Assembly: GCA_017620115.1 (NCBI GenBank)
Contig: JAFZRB010000062.1
Span: 1 to 8,723 of the forward strand
DNA length: 8,723 nt
DNA from: Clostridia bacterium
GTDB taxonomy: Bacteria; Bacillota; Clostridia; Christensenellales; Aristaeellaceae
Direction: 5' to 3'
Shown in pieces: positions 1 through 6,570 of this stretch. The notes under the pieces are model-generated. The model saw only the letters and a program-made list of their open reading frames with translations, was not told where the DNA came from and made no database searches. Position 1 is the first letter of the stretch; every line of letters starts with the position of its first letter. A program made the position numbers and the translations under genes.

Positions 1-1672
1 CAACACGCTGGTGCGCTTCACCGACCAGCTGAACCGCGAGATCATGGTGTACATGAGCCGCGAGGGCAACGTGCTGGAAATCTCCATCGGCTCGGCGGCC
101 AGCGTGTCGCTGCCGGAGCGGAGCCTGCGGCGCAGCGTTGAACGCCTCTCCGGCATCCGCTGCATACACACCCATCCCGGCGGCTCGGCGCGGCTCTCCG
201 ACGTGGACGAGCAGGCGCTGCGTCTTTTGCGCTTCGACGCCATGTGCGCCGTGGGCGTGCAGGACGGCATCGCCACCGGCATCACCGCCGCGTTCCTGGG
301 CGAAATGGAATACGGCCAGCTGGCCATTCACGTCCACGGGCCGGTCAAACCCGGCCGCGTGCCGCAGGAGCGCTGGCTTCATGAGATCGAGATCGCCGAC
401 GAGCGGGTGCTCAAGACCATCCGCGAGGGCAACTGGGAAAAGACGCAGGAGCGCGTGATGCTGGTGTCAAGCGATTCGGACGAGTCGCTGGACGAGCTCG
501 AAAGCCTCACCAACACCGCGGGGGCCATCGTGATACAACGCGTGCTGCAGAAACGGCAGCGGCCCGATCCGGCCACGTTCATCGGCTCGGGCAAGGTTCA
601 GGAGCTGGCGCTCATATGCCAGGCCTCGGAGATCGATCTGGTCATCTTCGACGACGAGCTGACCGCCGCGCAGTCGCGCAACATCAGCGAGATCCTCGGC
701 GCGGGCGTGCGCGTGATTGACCGCACGGCGCTCATACTGGATATCTTCGCCCAGCGCGCGCAGTCCTACGAGGGCAAACTGCAGGTGGAGCTGGCGCAGA
801 TGAAGTACAACCTGCCCCGCCTCGCCGGCCTGGGCACGGTGCTGTCCCGTCTGGGCGGCGGCATCGGCACCCGCGGCCCCGGTGAAACACAGCTGGAGGT
901 CGACCGCCGCCGTATCCGCAGGCGCGTGACCGATCTGGAGCGGGAGCTCAACGATCTCGACCGCCAGCGGGCGCTGCGCCGTTCCCGCCGCGAAAAGAGC
1001 GAGCAGGCTGTCGTGGCGCTGGTGGGCTACACCAACGCCGGAAAATCCACGCTGCTGAACGCGCTTTCCGGCGCGGACGTGCTGGTGGAAGACAAGCTGT
1101 TCGCCACGCTGGATCCCGTGATGCGGAAGGTCGAGCTGCCGGAGAACCGCGAGTGCCTGCTGGTGGACACGGTGGGCTTCATCCGCAAGCTCCCCCACCA
1201 GCTGATCGAGGCGTTCAAGTCCACGCTGGAGGAAGCGCTGTACGCCGACCTGATCGTCATCGTCTCGGACGCCTCCAGCGACCGTTGCGCCGAACAGCGC
1301 GCCGTGGTGCTGGACGTGCTGAATCAGCTGGGCGCGGCGGGCAAACCCATGCTGGAGGTTCTGAACAAATGCGACCGGCTGGCCGGCCTGCCGCTGTCCA
1401 CGCCCGGACTCATTCCCATCTCCGCGCAGGAGGGGCAGGGTCTCGATGAGCTGCGCGCCGAGTTGGGACGCCGCCTCGGCCAGCTGCGCCACCGCGTGCG
1501 GCTCACCATCCCCTTCGCGGAAGGCGCGGCGCTCTCGCTGGCGCACGACAAAGGCCAGGTACTGAGCGAGGAATACACCGACACCGCCACGGTGGTCGAA
1601 TGCCTGATGGACGGCACATTGTGCCAGCGCATTGAAAAAATGCTGAAAAACGGAACCATCGAGCGGCTGTGA
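1..1672 (+). CDS. hflX: GTPase HflX, 5' end outside window, with JAMM-like N-terminal extension
   Basis: HflX is a cytoplasmic GTPase that binds the 50S subunit and splits or rescues stalled ribosomes. Numbering residues from the GTG at 11, the HflX N-terminal domain begins near 148 and includes FIGSGK at 190-195. The glycine-rich signature LGGGIGTRGPGETQ is at 281-294. The G domain has the P-loop GYTNAGKS at 339-346, DTVG at 386-389 and NKCD at 452-455, followed by an ISAQEG G5-type motif. About 140 residues precede the HflX domain and contain HTHPGG...SDVD at 53-66, which fits the JAMM metal-site pattern HxHx7SxxD. The frame stays open to the window edge (Asn-Thr-Leu before the GTG) and no ribosome binding site precedes the GTG, so I treat the start as lying upstream. 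The gene is followed after 31 nt by the carboxypeptidase gene on the same strand. The HflX assignment is near certain; the role of the extension is unknown to me. Confidence 0.96.
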   Translation, partial: NTLVRFTDQLNREIMVYMSREGNVLEISIGSAASVSLPERSLRRSVERLSGIRCIHTHPGGSARLSDVDEQALRLLRFDAMCAVGVQDGIATGITAAFLGEMEYGQLAIHVHGPVKPGRVPQERWLHEIEIADERVLKTIREGNWEKTQERVMLVSSDSDESLDELESLTNTAGAIVIQRVLQKRQRPDPATFIGSGKVQELALICQASEIDLVIFDDELTAAQSRNISEILGAGVRVIDRTALILDIFAQRAQSYEGKLQVELAQMKYNLPRLAGLGTVLSRLGGGIGTRGPGETQLEVDRRRIRRRVTDLERELNDLDRQRALRRSRREKSEQAVVALVGYTNAGKSTLLNALSGADVLVEDKLFATLDPVMRKVELPENRECLLVDTVGFIRKLPHQLIEAFKSTLEEALYADLIVIVSDASSDRCAEQRAVVLDVLNQLGAAGKPMLEVLNKCDRLAGLPLSTPGLIPISAQEGQGLDELRAELGRRLGQLRHRVRLTIPFAEGAALSLAHDKGQVLSEEYTDTATVVECLMDGTLCQRIEKMLKNGTIERL

Positions 1673-1690
1673 CCGTCCGAAAAATACGAA

Positions 1691-1695
1691 AGAGG
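1691..1695 (+). promoter_or_regulatory. Ribosome binding site deciding the carboxypeptidase start
   Basis: AGAGG lies 8 nt before the ATG at 1704. An in-frame GTG at 1695 overlaps this site, so the ATG is the better start. It also gives a clean signal peptide beginning MRRFLAALLL. Confidence 0.7.
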
Positions 1696-1703
1696 TGTTT
1701 ACC

Positions 1704-2390
1704 ATGCGACGTTTCCTGGCCGCGCTGCTGCTTTGGGCGCTGATCCTGCCCGCCGCCGCGCAGGCCAAAGTATATGAGAGCACGATGATTCTCGTGAACA
1801 AGCAGAATTCCCTGCCGAGCGACTATGTGCCAGGCGACCTGTCCCGCCCGAACGTAACCTACGCGCCCGGCGTGCCCGAATCGCGCAAACAGATGCGCGA
1901 GGAAGCCGCCCGCGCGCTGGAAGCCATGTTCTCAGCCGCGCTGGAGGACGGCATCGGGTTCATGGCGATCTCCGGCTACCGCTCCTATTGGACGCAGCAC
2001 GACATCTACTATACGCGCCTGAAAGAGGCCGGCGAGGCGCACGTGTCGCTGTACGTGGCGCAGCCGGGCAAATCCGAGCACCAGACCGGGCTGGCCATGG
2101 ATCTGGGCATAGAGGGCTACCTCGACCTCTCCGAGCGCTTCGCGGACACCGACGCCTACCGCTGGCTCTCCGAGCACGCCCATGAATACGGCTTTATCAT
2201 CCGCTATCCGCAGGACGGCGTCGAGGAAACCGGCTACGCCTTCGAGCCGTGGCACGTGCGCTATCTGGGCGTACAGGCCGCGGACGTGTGGGCCCGCGGG
2301 CTCACGCTGGAGGCCTGGTACCGCCAAAAGCTGGCGGCCAGCCACCTGCTGCGCAAGCGGTCGTTCAGATTGTACAAGCCGCTGGGATAA
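1704..2390 (+). CDS. Secreted D-alanyl-D-alanine carboxypeptidase, VanY/M15B family
   Basis: Proteins of this family are zinc D,D-carboxypeptidases that remove the terminal D-Ala from peptidoglycan stem peptides outside the membrane. The 228-residue protein starts with a basic MRR, a hydrophobic stretch at about 4-18 and an A-Q-A site at 19-21. This is a Sec signal peptide with likely cleavage after residue 21; there is no lipobox cysteine. M15 motifs follow in order: SGYRS at 90-94, SEHQTGLAMD at 124-133 with zinc ligands His126 and Asp133, and EPWH at 181-184 with catalytic Glu181 and third zinc ligand His184. All core residues are present, so the enzyme should be active. It probably shares a transcript with hflX, 31 nt upstream, and ends before a strong terminator. 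No vanHAX or vanRS genes are seen, so nothing points to glycopeptide resistance; housekeeping wall trimming is more likely. An L,D specificity cannot be excluded from sequence alone. Confidence 0.92.
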   Translation: MRRFLAALLLWALILPAAAQAKVYESTMILVNKQNSLPSDYVPGDLSRPNVTYAPGVPESRKQMREEAARALEAMFSAALEDGIGFMAISGYRSYWTQHDIYYTRLKEAGEAHVSLYVAQPGKSEHQTGLAMDLGIEGYLDLSERFADTDAYRWLSEHAHEYGFIIRYPQDGVEETGYAFEPWHVRYLGVQAADVWARGLTLEAWYRQKLAASHLLRKRSFRLYKPLG

Positions 2391-2440
2391 GCGGCCGCCC
2401 TGCGCATGTTTTCATTCTCGAACGCCTTTGGGCCGACTGA

Positions 2441-2475
2441 AAAAACGCCGGGATCGCAGCGATCCGGGCGTTTTT
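2441..2475. terminator. Bidirectional rho-independent terminator
   Basis: A near-perfect hairpin has arms at 2441-2456 and 2460-2475 and the loop CAG. Six base pairs next to the loop (GGATCG/CGATCC) and nine outer pairs (AAAAACGCC/GGCGTTTTT) are separated by a single G-G mismatch. The outer arms give a T run at the 3' side on both strands. It lies between the convergent carboxypeptidase and esterase genes and can stop transcription from both sides. Confidence 0.88.
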
Positions 2476-2476
2476 C

Positions 2477-2638
2477 ATACTGAATGACATCTAAAACATG
2501 CACAAATGCGGAGCGGATTTTTCGTCCTGGCAACGCGGAGCGGAGGGAGGCGATGCGGCGCATCGTTGACCGAAGCGACGCTAAGCCAGGGCGGAAAAGG
2601 CGCCCGCAGGTGTGTATGGTTTAGACGGAATTCAGTAT
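2477..2638. repeat. Long imperfect palindrome, MITE- or REP-like element
   Basis: The outer 35 nt (2477-2511) match the reverse complement of 2604-2638 at 28 of 35 positions without a gap; the outermost nine (ATACTGAAT) are identical. Further in, 2517-2531 matches the reverse complement of 2585-2599 at 12 of 15 positions. At the exact centre, 2551-2565 is a perfect 6-bp hairpin CGATGC-GGC-GCATCG. The whole 162-nt unit therefore folds on one axis near 2558. The inverted ends are bounded by TA, and TCA occurs on both sides (2475-2477 and 2638-2640), which could be a target duplication or chance. It has no convincing coding content. A non-autonomous mobile element or a dispersed intergenic palindrome is the best reading; a structured RNA is an alternative. 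Confidence 0.7.
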
Positions 2639-2660
2639 CATATACGGATGCGATACGCTC

Positions 2661-2675
2661 CGCAGGGCGCCTGCG
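2661..2675. other. Short hairpin just after the esterase stop
   Basis: CGCAGG-GCG-CCTGCG forms a perfect 6-bp stem with a 3-nt loop, 2 nt past the esterase stop codon on the minus strand. No T run follows in either direction, so it is not a standard terminator. It may protect the 3' end of the mRNA or belong to the neighbouring palindrome. Confidence 0.4.
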
Positions 2676-2677
2676 CA

Positions 2678-3484
2678 TTATCGGGCAGGCAGTTCAAAGA
2701 AATCCAGCGCCTTCCGCACGGCCAGATCCCAGAACGGCCACTCATGGCGATATCCGGGCACGCTTTCGAACACAGCCGGAAGGCCGATGGCCTCCGCGTG
2801 CCGCTGGAAGCGCAGGAAGGCCGGATACCCGCCGTCCTCCGTTCCGCAGGTGAAATACAGCTTCGGAAGATCCGGATCGTGCGCGTGCTCGTCGATGAGG
2901 CGCCAGGTGTTCTCATACGACGCCTCATAGGCCTCGAGGCTGCCGTGGTTGATGACCGCCGACGTCACCTTGCGCTGATACATGCGCTCGTCGTTTTCCT
3001 TCAGCCAGCTCAGCTCGCGCGGCGACGCCGAAAAAACGGCGGCTCCGGCGAATTTCTCCGGATGGTTGAAGGCGTATATGCAGGTGCCGCTCCCGCCCAT
3101 CGAGAGCCCGGCGATGTAGTTGTCATCCCTTTTGTCGGACGCGGGCAGCCAGCCGTAAACCATGGGCATAAGCTCTTCGGTCAGGAAGTCGTACATCCTG
3201 TAGCCGGGGCCGAACGACGGCCAGTTCGCGTAGCCCGCGTTCAGGCCGCTGGGCATGACCACGATCAGATCGCGCGCGTTCGCGTACAGCTCGATCTGCG
3301 TGCGGCGCACCCAGTCGCTGTGATCGCCGAACGCGCCGTGCAGCAGCCACAGCACCTTGTATTTGCGGCCGGAGGCATAGAATTCCGCCGGCGTCCGGTT
3401 GCCCGGCAGAACGGGCAGAATGATGGAGACGGTCGTTTCCCCGCTGAGGCAGCGGCTGGATAAATTGAGCTGCATGAGCGCCAT
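2678..3484 (-). CDS. Putative esterase (alpha/beta hydrolase, EstA/esterase D-like)
   Basis: This 268-residue protein is an alpha/beta-hydrolase of the putative-esterase family, which includes tributyrin esterase EstA, esterase D and S-formylglutathione hydrolase. These enzymes cleave short acyl esters from small molecules or sugars. Visible features are LLHG at 47-50 (oxyanion-hole region), the nucleophile elbow GLSMG at 126-130 with Ser128, an acidic segment GTEDGG near 214-219 with Asp217 as likely triad acid, and RHEW at 246-249 with His247 as catalytic base. No signal peptide is seen, so it acts in the cytoplasm. The ATG has a strong AGGAGA site 7 nt upstream (plus-strand positions 3492-3497). 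It is the last gene of the operon, 36 nt after the ribokinase gene, which hints at an acylated sugar or nucleoside substrate. The substrate itself cannot be read from the sequence. Confidence 0.9.
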   Translation of the reverse strand: MALMQLNLSSRCLSGETTVSIILPVLPGNRTPAEFYASGRKYKVLWLLHGAFGDHSDWVRRTQIELYANARDLIVVMPSGLNAGYANWPSFGPGYRMYDFLTEELMPMVYGWLPASDKRDDNYIAGLSMGGSGTCIYAFNHPEKFAGAAVFSASPRELSWLKENDERMYQRKVTSAVINHGSLEAYEASYENTWRLIDEHAHDPDLPKLYFTCGTEDGGYPAFLRFQRHAEAIGLPAVFESVPGYRHEWPFWDLAVRKALDFFELPAR

Positions 3485-3520
3485 GATGCTTTCTCCTTTC
3501 CATAGTTCCTGTTCACGCGG

Positions 3521-4420
3521 CTATTTGCGGGCTTCTGCCCGCAGGGCCGAGCGCACCTCGTCCTTCAGCGGAATGGAGCGCCCCGCGCCGGGCCGGCTGA
3601 CGGCGATGGACGCGGCCTGCGCGGCCGTGCGCAGCGCGTTCTCGACGCTTCCCCCCGCCAGCACGGTCTGAAGGAAATAGCCGGTAAAGGTGTCGCCCGC
3701 GGCCGTGGTATCGACCGCGTCCACCGGCATGATGCCCTGGCGCACCCGCCGCTGCCCATCCGCGTACACCGAGCCCATTTCGCCCAGCGTCAGCACCACC
3801 CGACAGTTCGGATACCGGCGCAGCAGCTCGTCCAGCATGGCCTCCGTGTCCGTCAGCCCGGTGATGTCCGCGCCTTCGATCTCGTTGAGGATGAGCCATT
3901 CCACCAGCTCCAGCGGCCATGAGAGCAGTTCTTCCGACACGGGCGACGGATTGAGCGCGACATGCATCCCGCGCCCGGCGGCCTGTCGGATGATCTCCTC
4001 GCCGCCGCTGATTTCGTTCTGCAGCAGAACGTAATCCCCCGCCGCGAAATGCGACAGGGTCTCCCCGATCATCTCCGGCGTGATCATCCTGTTCGCGCCG
4101 CCATAGAGGATGATGCTGTTTCGCCCCTCCTCATCCACCTGAATGATCGCATGGCCCGTGGGCGCGTCCAGCGTCCTCAGGTCGTCCGTATTGACGCCGA
4201 ACGAGGTCAGGTAGTCCTTCATGAACTGCCCGTCCTTCCCGATCGCGCCGGCGAACCAAACTTCCAGACCGGCCTTCGCCAGGGCTACAGCCTGGTTCGT
4301 TCCCTTCCCGCCCTCGTTCTTCCGGTATTCGTCGGAGGAGATCGTTTCTCCCTCGCGCACCAGATGGCTGAGCCGGTATACGTGATCGATGTTGACCGAA
4401 CCGAAAACCAGCGTTTTCAT
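3521..4420 (-). CDS. rbsK: Ribokinase (PfkB family)
   Basis: Ribokinase phosphorylates D-ribose with ATP to ribose-5-phosphate in the cytoplasm. The 299-residue length is typical. Substrate-site residues Asn10 and Asp12 lie in GSVNIDH. The first PfkB signature, GGKGTNQAVA, is at 37-46. The second, DTTAAGDTF, is at 237-245 and carries the presumed catalytic base Asp243. The DTxAAGD form is that of ribokinases such as E. coli RbsK, as opposed to DTxGAGD of many other PfkB kinases. LNPSP at 156-160 and LNE at 178-180 match the LNPAP and PNE positions of RbsK. The ATG at 4420 has an AAGGGG site 9 nt upstream. It lies 28 nt after the nucleoside hydrolase gene and 36 nt before the esterase gene, which supports ribose as substrate because the hydrolase releases it. 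Another pentose or deoxyribose kinase is the main alternative. Confidence 0.88.
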   Translation of the reverse strand: MKTLVFGSVNIDHVYRLSHLVREGETISSDEYRKNEGGKGTNQAVALAKAGLEVWFAGAIGKDGQFMKDYLTSFGVNTDDLRTLDAPTGHAIIQVDEEGRNSIILYGGANRMITPEMIGETLSHFAAGDYVLLQNEISGGEEIIRQAAGRGMHVALNPSPVSEELLSWPLELVEWLILNEIEGADITGLTDTEAMLDELLRRYPNCRVVLTLGEMGSVYADGQRRVRQGIMPVDAVDTTAAGDTFTGYFLQTVLAGGSVENALRTAAQAASIAVSRPGAGRSIPLKDEVRSALRAEARK

Positions 4421-4448
4421 GAGCAGACGCCCCTTCCCTCACAAAACT

Positions 4449-5360
4449 CTAGCGGGCGATATGCGCGAACAGATCGGCAAACAGCGCGTCGCGGTTGATG
4501 TGATAGACATATTTGCACAGGGGCCGCCGCGCGTCCATGGCGTAGTGATGGTCGTATTCCGGAATCGGCGTTGTGATCAGCTTTTCCAGCATCAGGCTGC
4601 CGCTGTCGTTCATCAGCCAGCCGATGGTGGTCACGTCCCAAATCACGCGGCTCCACACCCTGCCCTTCGCGTACTCGTTGGCCGCCTCCACCGTGTGCTG
4701 AACCAGGTAGTCGCACAGCGCGTTTTTCCCCTTCAGCCAGTACTCCAGCTCGGGCCCTGTGGTCGTGAAGGCGCTCACCACGCCCATGCACGGCAGCATC
4801 ACCAGCGGCGCGCCGGAACCGAAAACCACGCGGGCGGCGGCCACGTCCTGCATGCAGTTGAACTCCTTATTATCGTGCCATTCGAGGCTGTGGCCGCCCA
4901 GCCATACCACCACGATGCGATCCGCGATCTCCGGTTTCATGAGCAGCGCGGAGGCCACGTTGGTGATCGCGCCGATGGTCGCGACGTAAAGGGGCTTATC
5001 CGGCGTATACGCCGCCGCCCGTTCGGCCAGGTCCCGCGCCGCGTCGGAGTCAACGGGCGTCTTTTCATCCGGCAGGTAGGTTTCCGAGCCCCGGAAAACC
5101 GGCCGCTCCATGCCGGACAGGCTGAGCAGCTTCAGGATCTCCTGATAGCTGCGCTCCATGCCGTCCGCCGGGCCGGTCGAGCGGCTGTTGAAGAACGGCG
5201 CGGCGTAAAGCGCCTTCACATCCAGCTTTTCCCCGGCGTGCAGCGCGTAGGAAATCGCGAACTGATCGTCTATCTCGTTGTAGGCGTCCGTGTCCAGAAC
5301 CATGTCGATCCTGCCCTTGGGGCATTCCAGGTTGCGAAGGCGCTGCTGCTGTGTAAGCAT
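4449..5360 (-). CDS. Nucleoside hydrolase (inosine-uridine preferring family)
   Basis: Nucleoside hydrolases split the N-glycosidic bond of nucleosides, giving free base and ribose, using a bound calcium ion. I start the protein at the ATG at 5360 (303 residues), because AAAGGA sits 8 nt upstream; an in-frame ATG at 5369 overlaps that site. The N-terminal aspartate cluster DTDAYNEIDDQFA (residues 23-35) supplies the calcium ligands. EFNCMQD at 166-172 matches the ribose-binding EFN segment, and WDVTT at 241-245 supplies the late aspartate Asp242. There is no signal peptide, so it acts in the cytoplasm. The cluster has two more residues between the aspartate pairs than the textbook DxDxGxDD, which places it in a divergent subfamily. 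It is the first gene of the operon with ribokinase and esterase. Base preference cannot be told. Confidence 0.9.
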   Translation of the reverse strand: MLTQQQRLRNLECPKGRIDMVLDTDAYNEIDDQFAISYALHAGEKLDVKALYAAPFFNSRSTGPADGMERSYQEILKLLSLSGMERPVFRGSETYLPDEKTPVDSDAARDLAERAAAYTPDKPLYVATIGAITNVASALLMKPEIADRIVVVWLGGHSLEWHDNKEFNCMQDVAAARVVFGSGAPLVMLPCMGVVSAFTTTGPELEYWLKGKNALCDYLVQHTVEAANEYAKGRVWSRVIWDVTTIGWLMNDSGSLMLEKLITTPIPEYDHHYAMDARRPLCKYVYHINRDALFADLFAHIAR

Positions 5361-5368
5361 GGGGATCA

Positions 5369-5374
5369 TCCTTT
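5369..5374 (-). promoter_or_regulatory. Ribosome binding site deciding the nucleoside hydrolase start
   Basis: On the minus strand AAAGGA ends 8 nt before the ATG at 5360. The upstream in-frame ATG (5369) overlaps the site and has no ribosome binding site at a usable distance. Confidence 0.6.
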
Positions 5375-5429
5375 CTTGCCATGTCGTTTTGTGCGCGCGG
5401 AAAGCGAACTGAATACCGGGCTTGACTAT

Positions 5430-5458
5430 ATATTATCAAAACGCCGGATTATTTGCAA
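5430..5458 (-). promoter_or_regulatory. Candidate promoter of the nucleoside-salvage operon, with overlapping palindrome
   Basis: On the minus strand TTGCAA (5458-5453) and TAATAT (5435-5430) are separated by 17 nt; GATAAT at 15 nt is an alternative -10. The region is AT-rich in an otherwise GC-rich window. The 18-nt imperfect palindrome TTGACTATATATTATCAA (5422-5439, 14 of 18 symmetric) overlaps the -10 and could be a repressor site. The mRNA leader would be about 60 nt. The hexamers match consensus only in part. Confidence 0.45.
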
Positions 5459-5529
5459 CTCTCTTTTGACGCCGTTCATGTCGAATCGCGTGATGTCTTT
5501 CTGACTGGTGAGCATTTTTCAGGATAACG

Positions 5530-5559
5530 TTGCGCGGCGCGCGTCCGCCATGGTATAAT
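5530..5559 (+). promoter_or_regulatory. Extended -10 promoter of the URO-D-like gene
   Basis: TATAAT at 5554-5559 is a perfect -10 box preceded by TGG, giving the extended -10 form TGnTATAAT. A weak -35 (TTGCGC at 5530-5535, 18-nt spacing) is usual for extended -10 promoters. The start codon is 34 nt further on. Confidence 0.75.
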
Positions 5560-5593
5560 AAAGGCGAATACACGGAAAGGACATGATGGCCGC

Positions 5594-6523
5594 ATGACAC
5601 CAAGGGAACGAATGATAACGGCGCTCAACCTGGGCGTTCCGGACCGCGTGCCGACGTTCGAGCTGGAATTCCAGCTGAGCGAGGAATTGATGGGAAAGAG
5701 CATTCTCAGAGAAGAGGAGCTCGCCGGCCTCCCAGAGAACGAGGCGCAGCGCAGGCTGCGTGAGAACGCGGCGTTTCTGATCGAGCTGTATGGGCGATTG
5801 GAGCACGACGCGATCTGCCTCCATTATCTCAGCACCGAACACATCGCCCAAACGATCGAGTATATCCGCGAGCTGTCGGGCGACCGGTTCATGATCATGG
5901 CCCACGGGGACGGCACCCTCGCCATTCCGGACGGCAACGGCCTGTATGAGCTCAGCTACGCGCTGTTTGAAACGCCGGATGAAATGCACGAAAAATGCAG
6001 AAAAATGGCCGACGACGCCATCAGACACAACGACTACCTGATGGATCACGGCCTGGACGGCTTTATCCTCTGCTCGGACTATTGCTTCAATCAGGGGCCG
6101 TTCATGTCGCCCGCCATGTTCGCGGAATTCATCACGCCCTACCTGCGCGACATCATCGCCGCGATCCGCGCGCGAGGCCGCTATGCCATCAAGCACACGG
6201 ACGGCAACATCATGCCCATCATCGACCAGCTGGCCAGCTGCCATCCGCACGCGCTCCATTCCCTGGATCCCATGGCCGGCGTCGATATCCGCAGGGTCAA
6301 GGAATTGTACGGAGACCGCCTGGCGCTGTGCGGCAATGTGCACTGCGCCGCCATGCAGACCGGCACGGAGCAGGACGTAATCGATTCGGCGGAATACTGT
6401 TTAAAATACGGCAAGCCCGGCGGCGGCTACATCTACTGCACCAGCAATATCCCCTTCAAGGGCCTGCCCCTGGAACGGTATCAGCTCGTGCTGGATGTCT
6501 GGCGGAAATACCGCGACTATTGA
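5594..6523 (+). CDS. Uroporphyrinogen decarboxylase (URO-D) superfamily protein, likely methyltransferase-type
   Basis: The 309-residue protein opens with TPRERMITALNLGVPDRVP, the typical beginning of the URO-D/methyltransferase superfamily. It lacks the RQAGRY substrate motif of heme-pathway HemE, so it is not HemE. It fits better with the group around MtaA/MtbA, which move methyl groups between corrinoid proteins and thiols or pterins through a zinc site of the form HxC...C. Here the matching positions read His201-Thr-Asp203 (in HTDGN) and Cys282 (in YCTSN), with the superfamily GNVH segment at 247-250 between them. A His/Asp/Cys site is therefore possible. There is no signal peptide. The ATG at 5594 has an AAGGA site 12 nt upstream, which is rather far. 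It is transcribed away from the nucleoside operon by its own promoter, and no corrinoid protein gene is in the window. Superfamily membership is firm; the reaction is unknown. Confidence 0.85.
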   Translation: MTPRERMITALNLGVPDRVPTFELEFQLSEELMGKSILREEELAGLPENEAQRRLRENAAFLIELYGRLEHDAICLHYLSTEHIAQTIEYIRELSGDRFMIMAHGDGTLAIPDGNGLYELSYALFETPDEMHEKCRKMADDAIRHNDYLMDHGLDGFILCSDYCFNQGPFMSPAMFAEFITPYLRDIIAAIRARGRYAIKHTDGNIMPIIDQLASCHPHALHSLDPMAGVDIRRVKELYGDRLALCGNVHCAAMQTGTEQDVIDSAEYCLKYGKPGGGYIYCTSNIPFKGLPLERYQLVLDVWRKYRDY

Positions 6524-6570
6524 GCGAGGCCCTATCGATCCCGCGGCGCGGAATCCCGCCAGATCCGGCT

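Noticed and set aside
467..1801. A 444-codon open frame on the minus strand inside hflX
   Set aside because: It is antisense to an intact, motif-complete hflX. Its translation is low-complexity, rich in Arg, Ala, Gln, His and Val, and resembles no protein family, as expected of a shadow frame in GC-rich DNA.
1704..2390. Possible glycopeptide-resistance gene vanY
   Set aside because: The enzyme family is right, but there is no vanHAX or vanRS context and the gene follows hflX, so a housekeeping D,D-carboxypeptidase is the safer reading.
2506..2678. Small coding genes in the gap after the terminator
   Set aside because: Open frames here only extend the esterase shadow or cross the palindrome; none has a ribosome binding site and the inverted-repeat structure explains the sequence better.
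2612..3463. A 283-codon plus-strand open frame opposite the esterase
   Set aside because: The minus strand encodes a complete esterase with Ser-Asp-His triad and strong ribosome binding site; the plus-strand translation has no family features.
5370..5593. Riboswitch or structured leader in the divergent promoter region
   Set aside because: Apart from the two promoters and the short AT-rich palindrome, I see no extended stems or known riboswitch core motif.
5519..6343. A 274-codon minus-strand open frame opposite the URO-D-like gene
   Set aside because: It is the antisense shadow of a gene with superfamily motifs, a perfect extended -10 promoter and a matching N-terminus.
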